In this document: in pieces, positions 1 to 9,519 of the stretch
How positions within the stretch are numbered: the first letter of the stretch is position 1
Layout of the letters: each line of letters opens with the position of its first letter
From: Isohypsibius dastychi
Lineage: Eukaryota > Tardigrada > Eutardigrada > Parachela > Isohypsibiidae
Assembly (NCBI GenBank): GCA_034696485.1
Contig: JAQIWT010000754.1
Coordinates: forward strand, 1-15,543
DNA: 15,543 nucleotides
Direction: 5' to 3'
Notes under the pieces: model-generated
The model's input: the letters and a program-made list of their open reading frames with translations, nothing else
What the model was told of the DNA's origin: nothing
The model's database searches: none
Program-made: the position numbers and the translations under genes

Positions 1-329
1 GTTCGTTCAAGAAGCGAAACCTAGCAGAGGCTAGAAACTTAGGACGGTCAGAACTTAGCAGAGGTTCGAGAGTATTTATTTCTCGTCCGCTTCCGCTCAG
101 ATCTTGTTTATGAACCGCTCACGTTTGTTGTGGGAAAGCCAATAGCGAGTGCGAAAGCGGGATAGCGGCGCTCAGGTGTTTTTTCCGCTACAAAGACGAG
201 AGAGTCGAAAAAGTCTTAGATGTAAAAGCATGTTCGAAATCTCAAAAGGTTTTCAGCCTCTCTTTCCAGAGTCCGTTTTCAACTTATTGTTTTTTCATCG
301 GATTTTATCACCTCGATCACACGATCGTG

Positions 330-1467
330 ATGTCTGGAACAGAAGCGAGCAGAAAGCGAAAGTGCGCTGTTTTCGAGGATAAAAGCCAAGAAGAATATGA
401 GAAATGCTCGTTCACGTACGTCTTGGCGAATTTCATCTTGGAGAAGATATCTAGCCCAGTCGACTCATTCATTAAATCTCATCACGATTGTCATAATCCT
501 CGACTGCAAGGAGCGCGGTGGGATCTGTGCGTTTATCCATCAGGAGACAAGGATTTGTTGAATAATGACCACGTGAGCGTTTTCGTGAATCTGGATTGTT
601 CGAAGGATACGAAATTGGAGGCCTTTTACGTTTTCGAGTAGGTTTACAAAAGAAAAGCAGTTTCCAGGGTAGTATTGGTTCTTTTTCAGGATTCTTGATC
701 CCGAGGGTTTGGTGCTTAGAAGCAGGTCTCTCCAGAACTGTGCCACATTGGGCAAAAGAAATGGAGTAGCTCTCCCGTTCTCGGGCTCACGAAAATGCTT
801 TGCGCATGTTGATATTGAAAAAGACTCACTCTTTGATGGCCACTTGACTATTCGCGTGATTATTCGCTACAGGATCATATATGGCGGTCTCCCACCTGAA
901 AAGCTAACTCCGTCTGGTGTTTTTCTTCAGTCATGGCAGAAGCAGGCGCGTTCTGCCAGATCAAGCGACATTGTTCTGGTTTCATTTGACGGACGAGAAT
1001 TTCCGGCACACAAATTCGTGCTTTCCATGCAAAGTCACGTGTTTGCTACAATGTTCGAGCATCCGCTTACGGAGGTCGCAACCGGAAAATGCGTCATCGA
1101 TGATCTGGATGGAGAGACGGTCGAGGCTATGATGAACTATATTTATGGAAAAGATGAATGGAATCCGGAACTCGCTGCTAAGCTGGTGATTGCGGCAAAC
1201 AAGTACAGAATCGAAACCTTGGAGGAAGCATGTGTTAATGAACTCATCACTCAGCTGAACGTGGAGAATGTTGTGGATTTATTCACCCTGGCTGACGGCA
1301 ACAGTTTGACCAAATTAAAATCGAAATCGGTGGAATTCATTCGCGGGAATCTGGAAGCGTTTGTGGCAGCGAGCGGACTGACTCGGACGTGTGAGGCGAA
1401 ATCTGTTCAGCTGATGAGGGACGTTGAACAAATGGTCCAAAAACAGCTTGCGGAAGTGAACAAGTGA
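330..1467 (+). CDS. MATH-BTB domain protein, SPOP-like (copy A, two exons)
   Basis: Two exons, 330-637 and 690-1467, with a 52-nt intron (donor GTAGGT, acceptor TTTTTCAG) give a 361-residue protein. Residues about 20-168 form a MATH domain, with the W-D/K-L-C-V-Y-P-S-G strand and the V-S-V-F-V-N-L motif followed in exon 2 by the H-L-T-I-R strand. Residues about 190-295 form a BTB/POZ domain, recognised from S-S-D-I-V-L-V, R-E-F-P-A-H-K, F-A-T-M-F-E-H and I-A-A-N-K-Y. The C-terminal 60 residues look like a short BACK-type helix region. In known MATH-BTB proteins MATH binds the substrate and BTB recruits CUL3; that role is inferred here. ATG 330 is chosen because the start context and first residues (M-S-G-x-E) match the paralogue at 8245. 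The protein length is normal for SPOP-type proteins and no disabling change is seen. Confidence 0.9.
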
Positions 1468-2862
1468 GGAAAAGAGTTGCATTGTTTCTTTGAAAATCAC
1501 CACGTTCTTCCAGTCGAACATTTCTGGCGGTTGACGATATAAAAATTTTCTTCGGTTTTCACTTTTTGCAGCATTTTAGAATTAGCTGCTCCTTCAAGTC
1601 GGAAAGAATGAAACTCCGTTTTTGCTTTTTATAAGTCTTCCATAAGGAGCTAATCTTGATATTATTGATATTCTTAGTCGTTGAGACATGTCTTTGTTTT
1701 TGTTTCCGCTCTGTAGATGTTGTGGCTCATGACGGATTGGAGATCCGAAGCTGATCCACCAGCTTTCTTATTTTGGGTTTTTTCGTTTCGATCTTGATGA
1801 AAGCATAGAACATCGCGTGATTTGAGGGAGCCATGGCAGGCGGAATGAAGCGGCTTTCGTATCCACGTTCTTTCGTATACTGTACTCTCGAGCTACCGAT
1901 GCAGGTAGTCCCAAAAAAGTGTACAATTTTCTTACATCACTCGTAGAATTACCATCGATGTGATTTCAAAGAACCGCAGTGCCTCTTGCTTCTAGCGGTA
2001 CTAACGATATATGTTTTAGGTTTGAGGTTCTTGATTGTAACATTTTTGGTTTCTGTTTTGGTTTGGTTCAAGTTTAGGTTTGAAATGACCTCTGGCTCAA
2101 GGTGCCTATTGATCGTTTAGAAACACCTAGACATGTTCAGGACACGCCATAATTCGTTCGACCAACATTTTCTCAATCTTTTTACGACCCCTGGCCACAG
2201 CGTCAGTTAATTATGCGCAGAGGAAAGCACTCCGTGTCAATTCTCAAATCTCATTCGAACCAAAGTATTATCCTTTCTCCCGAATTATCAAACTCTGGAC
2301 ATCTCGTTGCAACAGAAACATGAATCTTCGTGAGATGAAGTCTTTTTCGTTTTCAAGTTGAATCATCTTCACAAATCATTTTTTCCCCCGTCTTTCGATG
2401 AATAGTACTTATGGCTCTGGAAGTGCTCGTTTTGCATTTACAAGTTCGAACAAATGAACTTTCCAGCGATGCAAGTGTGAAGGAAACCCATAATTCGTGT
2501 TACCGTGCCGGTAATCAATAACCTCATTTTCTCAGAACAAGTTCATTCCCTAGCGGCCAACTTGTTGACCTTTCAGACCTCCAGATCGCAACACAGCATA
2601 GTGACCATATTTTCTGCACTGAAGCACAAGCTCGTATTTCATTACACCACCCTAAACGTGATCAACAGTTGGTCACCAATCCAACTCATCAAGCTGCCAT
2701 CGAACTGGACTGGCTGCCAGCATCACTACACAAACAAAAGCTCCGCTCATATCAATTGTTTTCCTTTATTGATCTGTCAATGTTTGATTGTCCTTGTACC
2801 CCGCGCTGATGCATACCACAGCTCAGTTTTCTTGATCATTCATTTCATCCTGGACATTATCG
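1468..2862. other. Intergenic region, about 1.4 kb, no gene recognised
   Basis: Mixed-composition DNA between copy A of the MATH-BTB gene and the first proposed exon of the chitin-binding gene. The start holds the 3' flank of copy A, where the 14-mer CGTTCTTCCAGTCG (1503-1516) also occurs downstream of copy B (on its strand), so the duplication included the 3' flank. A + strand open frame of 140 codons covers 2505-2927. Its composition is irregular, it matches no family I know, and it gives no phase-consistent join to the next supported exon, so it is not called as a gene. Promoter elements of the downstream gene are presumably here but none is identifiable. Confidence 0.6.
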
Positions 2863-5800
2863 ATGGAATTATCAATTTCGCCGGGATGCATACACTGGAA
2901 ATGGTTTATCGGGATGATATACCGTAAGACGTCTATGAGGAAGTTAATTTCAGAGTCAAGATCTGTGATCTTGAAACCTCAAGATGAACCTGATTTATTG
3001 TTGACTTATTTAAAAACGTGTTTGCTCTCCTTCCAGTTTATTCTGTCCGAATGACTTCAGCAACTCATCCAGACGAAAAATACATTGCTCATCTAAGTTC
3101 GGAAAGTCATCATACATTTCCAATTCTCTCCCGCCATTCACGCGTGAGTCAAAAGAGCGACAAAACGCTTGAATAACCATCTTGTTTGTAATTAGGAAAG
3201 AAGGCAGATCAGTTCGGATGCAATGAGGACTTTATTCAAAGCGCCTTGTTTTGGACGGGTTGGATTCTTTGAGGATCCGTTTTCATGTGAGACAAGCTTA
3301 TCACTTGAACTGCTCGATAGAAATATAATGTTTTTTTGGATTTCATAGGTAATCATTATTATCACTGTATGCTTAATGGGACTCATGTGAGAAGGACTTG
3401 TATTCCGCCACTGCAGTTTGGGGAAGAACGTCAAATGTGTGTAGAGCCTGGATCAGTTGGTGAGTTCAAAAACAACTGTGGAAAAAAAAGTTATTGGTGG
3501 TGCTTGGGCTAGACAATGTTGACTCTTTCAAAAAACGGATACGTAGAAATTCTAGTTTCAAAGATGGAATGTAACAACTTGAAGCATATATGCGCCTCCT
3601 ATGGGAAATTAACTAATGTACAATCTCAATCTAATGTACTGCTCAATCTCCATGACTATGTTGTCAGCTAAGCCCATTTTCTACATGCGTTCATCTACAG
3701 ATCAGATTATAAACGGTACTGTTGTACTCATCCATCCCAGATCAAGAAATATCTGTATTGTGCTTCAAACTTGCTCTAGATTTTTCTTTTGAACTCTGGT
3801 CGGTTTGTCCTGTACAATTATTTTATTTATATACAATTATTCTATGAATATACATTTTATTATTGTAATCTTATTTTTTTACTCATATAATTATTTATTT
3901 ATAAATACAACTGTTCATGTACAATTATTTTTTATTTTCGTAAAATTGCCAACTAATCAAGATATCGTCTCAACAGATTGTCCCGATATCCCGGATTTCT
4001 GGCTGTACGGTGCAGCAGCCGCGGCGGCATCAAATGCCAACGGAGGAGGAGGTGGAGGTGGAAACAATCACGGGGGCAACGGCTTAGGTTCAGGGTCCAG
4101 CGGAGGCGTCAATAATCACCACCACATCAACTCCATCTCACCCGGCTCATCAGGCCCAAACAGCATGGCGCCACTCTCAAACGGCCCCGCCCTGCCCTCT
4201 TCACCTGGAAATCACCATCATAACCCTTTCACCGCCAATTCACCTCTCAATTTCAACACCAATCCGTCCTCCTCCAGGGTCAATGTGCCGGTGCAAAACC
4301 CCTCCGCTGCACCACCAGCACCATGGACCAGTGTGGTGGCGGGGGTAGGGTCCGCTGGGAGAAACAATGACGTCCCAAACCCGAATGCGAGAAGCTATTT
4401 TGGATCGAGAGCAACGCCGGCAGACTCCAGCCCGATTACGGCTGGCGTGGGCATTTTGACCACACACTCCAATTCGGCGGGTCGGAACCCATTTGTCACG
4501 GGATTAAACTCACGGCACAGCTCTCCTTTGAAATCTGCAGAGGCAGAACCTCCAGCGTCAATCAACCGAACACCGTGGTAAGATCAGTGTGCCACGATTG
4601 CTGTAATTTTCAACCAAATCTCCAGAAGTAGGGGGGAGGGCACTTTGTCTGAGGCATTACAGATACAACTGTGCAGTTAGGATAACCATCGGGGTATTTC
4701 TCTGGTCATTATGATTGTTTGTTTTCAGGCAAATGGAAGAGCCTCCATCCATGGGTGCTCTAGCTGCCGCAGCACACCGTCGTATTCTTCAAGCACAGAG
4801 TAACCAGATGGAAGCGCAGCAGCAAGCGTTATCTCACCAAGTCGGCCCACCCCCATCTCCATTCGCTGCACCATCACCCCATGGGTTCCAGTTCCCCCAT
4901 CCGTCATCCAATCAAGTTCAAATTCAGCCAATGAACACCCAAACAAATAACCGGCTTACTGACCCCACTGCCACAGCTCTCGTCGCAGAGCAGTCTGCTC
5001 TGACTATGAGTGACCCGACAAATACTCCGGAACTGACTATCCCACCTGTCATGAACGCCCCGCCACAAAGCCAGACCAAATCATCAACGCACTGCAAACC
5101 CAGCGAAAAAGGCTTTTTCGCTGATTTAAACAACAACTGCAGAGGTAATTTTGTTTGTTCTGTGGGAACTTCATGACGACATAAACGTTTGCACGAATTA
5201 GGATATTATTTTTGCTCACCCTTTGGAGATCGGGCGGAATTCACATGTCCTGCCGGCCGGTTAGTCTAGAAAATCTTGATGACGTTCAGTCATTTTATAT
5301 CTTGGGCTCTTTAGGTTTTTCAGTGAGAAGACCGTCAGCTGTGAGGCTCAAGATCGCAGTAGCTGTACGGAAAGCCAGTTCTCAGCTCAGCAAGAGCCAT
5401 CTCCAATGCCACCTGTTGCTGCAGTGCCGATTATAGCTAGACCAATGCCGGAATACAATCAGCAGTTCCCCGGGCTTGACCCTGTGATGCTAATGCACCT
5501 TCGTTCACAAATCGGTCAAGGTCAACCTCCTCCTCAGTTCGTGAACCAAGTCGGATACGGCGGTTTCAACAATAACCCAGTATTTCCCACACCGATGTAT
5601 GGTGGCAACTTTGCACTGCCTATGGCAGTCTCGCCATCAGAGTCACATCTGCAGTCCACTAACCAGGAACAGCCGATTACGATGGAAGCTGCTTCGACCA
5701 AGGGTAAGTTTTATTTCCCTCGGCTTGACTTACTACATCAGAGTTTATTCTCCGTTAGATAACGTCATCCCGGATTACTCTCTTGAATCAAGACTTCGCT

Positions 5801-6045
5801 CGTGGAGGACAGTCAATTTTACCGAAGGAGATGTGGGAAAAGGATCTCACTCCTTCGCAAAATTAGAGCAATATCATGATGGTGTAGCTTCATCAGTGAC
5901 ACAAACAAGCCTTGCCACGCAGCCATCACCGACGTTCTCCGTGAATACTCCTTCGACAACTAGCCGAAAAGGTCACCCTTTGAGATTTGTTCAGAACCAG
6001 AGAACGGTGAATGTTAAACTGTTATCAGAGCTTTTGAAAGGCTGA
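2863..6045 (+). CDS. Protein with two chitin-binding type-2 (CBM14) domains and low-complexity linkers, nine exons
   Basis: Proposed exons: 2863-2923 (tentative), 3037-3143, 3196-3286, 3349-3459, 3977-4577, 4729-5144, 5202-5259, 5315-5703 and 5759-6045. All splice phases agree and give 706 residues. The first CBM14 (about 74-125) has six cysteines, C74, C87, C93, C104, C117 and C125, with G-F-F-E-D-P-F-S-C and Y-Y-H-C. The second (about 446-499) has C446, C461, C467, C478, C491 and C499, with Y-Y-F-C and C-P-A-G. Cysteine spacing is nearly identical in the two and canonical for peritrophin-A domains. Between them lies a 320-residue Ala/Gly/Asn/His/Ser/Pro/Gln-rich linker; the tail (500-706) is Pro/Gln/Asn-rich. 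S-R-H-S-R-E-R-R (about 52-59) resembles a furin-type site. Likely extracellular, binding chitin in cuticle, pharynx lining or eggshell (inference). The N-terminal exon, which must supply a signal peptide, is the weak point; its W-K-W-F-I-G-M-I-Y-L stretch is only moderately signal-like. Confidence 0.8.
3460..3976 (+). other. Large AT-rich intron of the CBM14 gene
   Basis: Donor GTGAGT at 3460 and acceptor CAACAG ending 3976. The phase (1) restores the last conserved cysteine of the first CBM14 domain (D-C-P-D). The 517-nt intron is much longer than the others in the gene and contains a very AT-rich stretch (about 3815-3945) with a repeated GTACAATTATTTT motif. That stretch happens to be open in frame with the downstream exon, so a naive ORF call starts wrongly at 3805. 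Confidence 0.75.
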
Positions 6046-6245
6046 GTTAGGTTGATACAGAGCTTATTATTCTGCTAGAAATGTGTGAACTGCATTGAAA
6101 TGGGCACCTTGCCAACAGAAAATTGGCTATAAGATAAAACAACCCTCTGAGAATCTGGTAAAACACCAAAAAAACTCCGATTTTCGAAAAATAATCCCTG
6201 GAAAAAGATTCCCGTTCTATGCATATTCCAGGGACAGCAGGGATG

Positions 6246-6482
6246 ATTTAAATATGCATTGTCGTTACTTGAAGGAAAAACCTCCAGTTTCCACCGCACT
6301 CCTGGCACTCGAGGATTATTGCAATCGTGATAAGATGTTGTAAAAGAGCTGGCCGGACTTCTTGTCTTTTTCAGCGTATAATCCGTCAATACATACGTGA
6401 AGGAGCATTCCTCGAATTCTTCTTGGCTTTTATTCTCGAAAACTGCGCACTTTCGATTTCTGGTCACTTCTGTGCCAAACAT
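6246..6482 (-). pseudogene. Truncated MATH-domain copy (third MATH-BTB paralogue fragment)
   Basis: The - strand frame from ATG 6482 begins M-F-G-T-E-V-T-R-N-R-K-C-A-V-F-E, closely matching the N-terminus of both intact MATH-BTB genes, and continues without frameshift through Y-H-D-C-N-N-P-R-V-P-G and the strand ending at N-A-Y-L-N-H. Similarity then stops abruptly near 6246. The last third of the MATH exon, the intron and the whole BTB exon are absent from the adjacent sequence. The downstream frame runs on to 6075 as unrelated residues. It is a 5' gene fragment, either a partial duplication or a copy cut by a rearrangement. An inverted repeat (6195-6234) lies next to the break. It could still be transcribed, but no full MATH fold is expected. 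Confidence 0.8.
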
Positions 6483-7091
6483 GGCTGGCGTGGTGCAATC
6501 CAAAAGAAAACAACTTGTCGGAACACAGATTTCTGAACGAGAAATCCAAAATCTGAAACTCCCAAACATGCGTGTTGTCTTGTTTGTACCGCTCTTTGTA
6601 GCGAAAAAACCACCTGAGCGACGCTAGCCCGCCGCTACCTGACGCAGCCTAAAAATTACCATGGCAGGCACTGGGTACTGTACTGGGCTTCCAGCTTCGT
6701 AACGAGAACAGTGTGTTTGTGAGCGGTTACGGAGCACAAAACGAGCATACCGGACGGAGCGGAAAAATTGACCGCTTTTTAACCGCTCCGTCCATTCAAG
6801 ATGCACCAGATTCAGATCTCTCAAATCCTTTAAGCCGAAATTGTATCGGAAAATACGCAGACATATCAATAAATCTCGACAATAAGACGAAACATCAGAA
6901 TGATCCGCGAATGGACGATTCTCAAGAGGCGGAATCAGAATTTCATTCTGAGAACTGCTGCAGACAATTTTGTTAATATTTGGAAACTGCGGGCTACCTG
7001 AAACGCACATCCTCGATTAAGAAAAAGCAACAAAAACCGACTGGAAGAACGCGATTACAGTATCTTCAACGAAACAAAGTAGCAGTCCTGC
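6483..7091. other. Region between MATH fragment and MATH-BTB copy B; ambiguous open frames
   Basis: Holds the 3' flank of copy B on the - strand and the 5' flank of the truncated copy. Both strands are open for 260-390 nt around 6624-7010. Neither reading shows a domain, a convincing start or supporting splice signals, and overlapping open frames on both strands argue for chance. A GC-rich inverted repeat lies at 6752-6793. Confidence 0.45.
6752..6793. repeat. Short inverted repeat (11-bp arms)
   Basis: GGACGGAGCGG at 6752-6762 is the exact reverse complement of CCGCTCCGTCC at 6783-6793, with a 20-nt A/T-rich spacer. Further partial copies of the AGCGG motif lie just upstream (6722-6726) and in the spacer, so it may be a degenerate repeat end rather than an RNA structure. 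Confidence 0.6.
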
Positions 7092-8245
7092 TCATTTTTT
7101 CACTTCAGCGAGCTGTTTTTGAACAAATTGCTCGATTTCCTCCACCATCTGAGTCGACTGCGCCTTATACATTCGAGACAGTCCTCCCGCGGCCACGAAC
7201 GCTTGAAGATTTCTGTTGATGAAATCCAGAGATTTCGATTTTAATTTGGTCAGACTGTTGCAGTCAGCCAAGGTGAATAAATCCAGAACATTCTCCACAT
7301 TCAGCTGAGTGATGAGTTCTTCAACGCATGCTGCCTCCAAGATTTCGATTCCATACTTGTTTGCCGCAATTACCAGCTTTCCAGCCAGTTCCGGATCCCA
7401 CTCATCTTTTCCATACACATAGTTAATCATCGCCTCGACCGTCTCTCCATCCAGATCGTCGATGACGCATTTTCCGGTTGCGACTTCTTTTAACGGATGT
7501 TCGAACATTGCAGCAAAGGCATCACTCTGCATTGAAAGAATAAATTTGTGCGCCGGAAATTCTCGTCCATCAGATGAAACAAGAACAATATCGCTGGATC
7601 TGTCGTAATTCGTCTGCCTCTGCCACGATCGAAAAAACACACCAGATGGAGTTAACTTCTTAGGTGGGAGACCGCCAGATACGATCCTGTAACGAAGATT
7701 CGCGCGGATGGTTAAATGTCCGTCGAAAAGTGAGTTTTCTTCAATTTCAGCATGCGAAAAACACCTAAATTCCCCCCAAGACCCCAGATCTTTCCCATTT
7801 TTTCTGCCCATTCTGACGATCTCGTCCGGGTCAGATTGAGACTTGCTTCTCACCACCAAACCATCGGGATTAAGAATCCTGGAAAAAAATTGTTTATTAC
7901 GTCTTCAACTCTTTTTTTTCATACGCACTCAAAAACGTATTCAGCATCCACTTCCATATCCTCCGAACTCTCCAGACTCACGAAAACACTCATGTGATCC
8001 GTAATCAGCGCATTCTCCTCATCTGAATAACCTGATGTATAAACCTCCATTTCCCATTGCGCTCCTGGCAGTCGGGGATCGTGACAATCGTGATAAGATA
8101 ATTCAGAAGAGTTGGATGGATCTAGTGTGTTTTTCACCAGGAAATCAGTCACGACGTACGTGAAGGAGCATTCTTCGAATTCTTCTTGGCGTTCATCCTC
8201 AAAAACAGCGCACTTTCGCTTTCTAGTTACTTCCAAGCCAGACAT
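7092..8245 (-). CDS. MATH-BTB domain protein, SPOP-like (copy B, two exons)
   Basis: Read on the - strand, exons 8245-7929 and 7878-7092 are separated by a 50-nt intron (donor GTGCGT, acceptor TTTTTTCCAG). Intron position and phase are identical to copy A, and the protein has 367 residues. The MATH domain covers about 20-171, with W-E-M-E-V-Y-T-S-G and M-S-V-F-V-S-L. BTB covers about 195-300, with S-S-D-I-V-L-V, R-E-F-P-A-H-K, F-A-A-M-F-E-H, Y-G-K-D-E-W and I-A-A-N-K-Y-G. The C-terminus ends V-Q-K-Q-L-A-E-V-K-K. The great majority of residues match copy A, and similarity extends into 5' and 3' flanks. Predicted role is a substrate adaptor of a CUL3 ubiquitin ligase, by family. Differences from copy A are concentrated in the MATH N-terminus and the linker before BTB, which fits divergent substrate choice (inference). 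Confidence 0.9.
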
Positions 8246-8727
8246 TGCGAGCTTTTGGTAGGGATGATACACTCCGATAAAAATACAATCAATTAGAAAC
8301 GGATCTGGATTGAGATTCAAAATCTTCGTTCAAAAGAGATTTCGAAAAGAGGTTGATCCAACTGGATGGCATGGAAATCGCTGAAAACAGTGGCGTTGGG
8401 GAGCCCCGTGTTTGGGTAAGTAAGTCACCTCTCTGTTCATGTTCTCCACAAAATATTGAGGGGTTGGGATGCGCGCGATACCTATACACTATACAGCTCC
8501 CGCTACATAATACATGTACTGTACCAGCTCAATTTTAACAGCTGCCGATAATAGGCCATTTGTTAATTTCTGATTGGCCGGCTCTGCTTCCATTTCACAC
8601 TCTGCACTGGAACCTGATACACATGAAAATTTTGTCACTCTTCACAAGAGTGCGTGGTTAAATCCATTCAAATTAATAAAAAAATTCGCTGTTTCAATTA
8701 CTCGTTGATTTCACCAACCTGTTCGTA
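8246..8727. other. Upstream region of MATH-BTB copy B, no gene seen
   Basis: Presumed promoter side of copy B. On the - strand the segment around 8295-8350 resembles the region 230-290 upstream of copy A (shared TTCGAAATCTC and CCGTTT motifs), so the duplicated unit included 5' flank. No TATA box or other clear element is identified. Short open frames here are not gene-like. Confidence 0.5.
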
Positions 8728-9149
8728 CTTACAAGCAAACCTCGCGAACCCGATAAATCGAAAAAAATAACTGAAGAGTGCAAAAGATAGGGTTTTTTTC
8801 GCTGATAATTACCTCAATAATCACTCGGTTGATTTCGGGCACTGGAGCGGATAAAAAAGGGAAGAAAAGACTCGGGGTTTACCAACGTAAACTGACGGGG
8901 CTCACGCCTTCGAAACCGTGCTATTCGAAGTCGTGCAAATGCCAAGTCCGAAGTCGTACAATTTCGAAGGCGTTAGCCCCGTCAGTTTACGTTGGTAAAC
9001 CTCGAGTCCTTTCTTCCCTTTTTTATCCGCTCCAGTGCCCGAAATCAACCGAGTGATTATTGAGGTAATTATCAGCGAAAAAAACCCTATCTTTTGCACT
9101 CTTCAGTTATTTTTTTCGATTTATCGGGTTCGCGAGGTTTGCTTGTAAG
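8728..9149. mobile_element. 422-bp near-perfect palindrome, probable fold-back (MITE-like) element
   Basis: The left arm 8728-8915 and right arm 8962-9149 are reverse complements over 188 nt with no indel. I count only three mismatches, at left-arm positions 8868, 8875 and 8903. The spacer is 46 nt and itself contains a repeated CGAAGTCGT motif. The ends read CTTACAAGCAAAC and its complement. Identity stops exactly at both ends, as for a transposed unit, but no target-site duplication is visible (a TA precedes the left end, CG follows the right end). The same peptide-like frame appears on both strands because the arms are identical, so no protein is called. Superfamily is unknown. Confidence 0.85.
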
Positions 9150-9519
9150 CGGCCAAATGTTTCCAAGGACATAAACATTTTTAAGGGTTTTAGGCTTAAG
9201 TTTTAGCGTTTTTATGGCTTTTTGGCGCAGTTTGGAAGGAATGTCTCAAGAGTCTTGCCTGTTGTGTTGACTGTACTGGCTGTTCTGAGCTTCAAACAAT
9301 ACTTATGCATACTGTATGCCTCCTGAGAATTGGTAAATTTGGGAACCGCGCCTCGCGTGGTTTGATGAAATATGGCAAAGTCTTGGATACCGGTATCCCG
9401 GTATCCAAGACCTGAACCTGGAAAGTGGCAGAATTCCAGAAATTTTGTGTCAGGTATATATCAGATCCCATTACCAATATTTTCCGAAACGCAGACGGAT
9501 GACCAAGGTACAACATCAC
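9150..9519. other. Intergenic region with one hairpin, no gene seen
   Basis: No coding frame on either strand shows a domain or plausible splice sites. The only structured item is the perfect hairpin at 9380-9411. A single TTAGGC (nematode telomere unit) at 9190-9195 is not repeated and is taken as chance. Confidence 0.5.
9380..9411. repeat. Perfect 14-bp inverted repeat with 4-nt loop
   Basis: GTCTTGGATACCGG (9380-9393), loop TATC, then the exact complement ending at 9411. GC-balanced and perfectly paired. It could be a small palindromic element or an RNA hairpin. It is too short for a standard pre-miRNA. Confidence 0.75.

Noticed and set aside
1-100. Repeated AGCAGAGG motif and GGTTCGA, checked as a possible tRNA B box
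   Set aside because: No matching A box or cloverleaf. It is probably part of the upstream region of MATH-BTB copy A.
2505-2927. 140-codon + strand open frame
   Set aside because: No domain, irregular composition, and it does not connect in phase with the following exon. Such a length is plausible by chance in 15 kb over six frames.
3009-3179. Protein-like 56-codon frame on the - strand, with a downstream AATAAA
   Set aside because: It is antisense to the + strand exon 3037-3143, which has strong splice sites and joins in phase with the CBM14 exons. The antisense frame is probably a shadow.
3805-3976. Apparent N-terminal extension rich in I/F/Y/N of the low-complexity exon
   Set aside because: It is AT-rich intron. 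A CAACAG acceptor at 3976 restores the conserved CBM14 cysteine, which the extension does not.
6624-7010. Overlapping open frames on both strands
   Set aside because: No start, splice or domain support for either. They lie in the flank of MATH-BTB copy B.
8778-9099. Two ORFs on opposite strands sharing the same N-terminal sequence
   Set aside because: They are the same sequence read from the two arms of the palindrome, so the identity is a consequence of the inverted repeat and not evidence of a protein.
9190-9195. Nematode telomere unit TTAGGC
   Set aside because: Only a single copy, with no tandem array.
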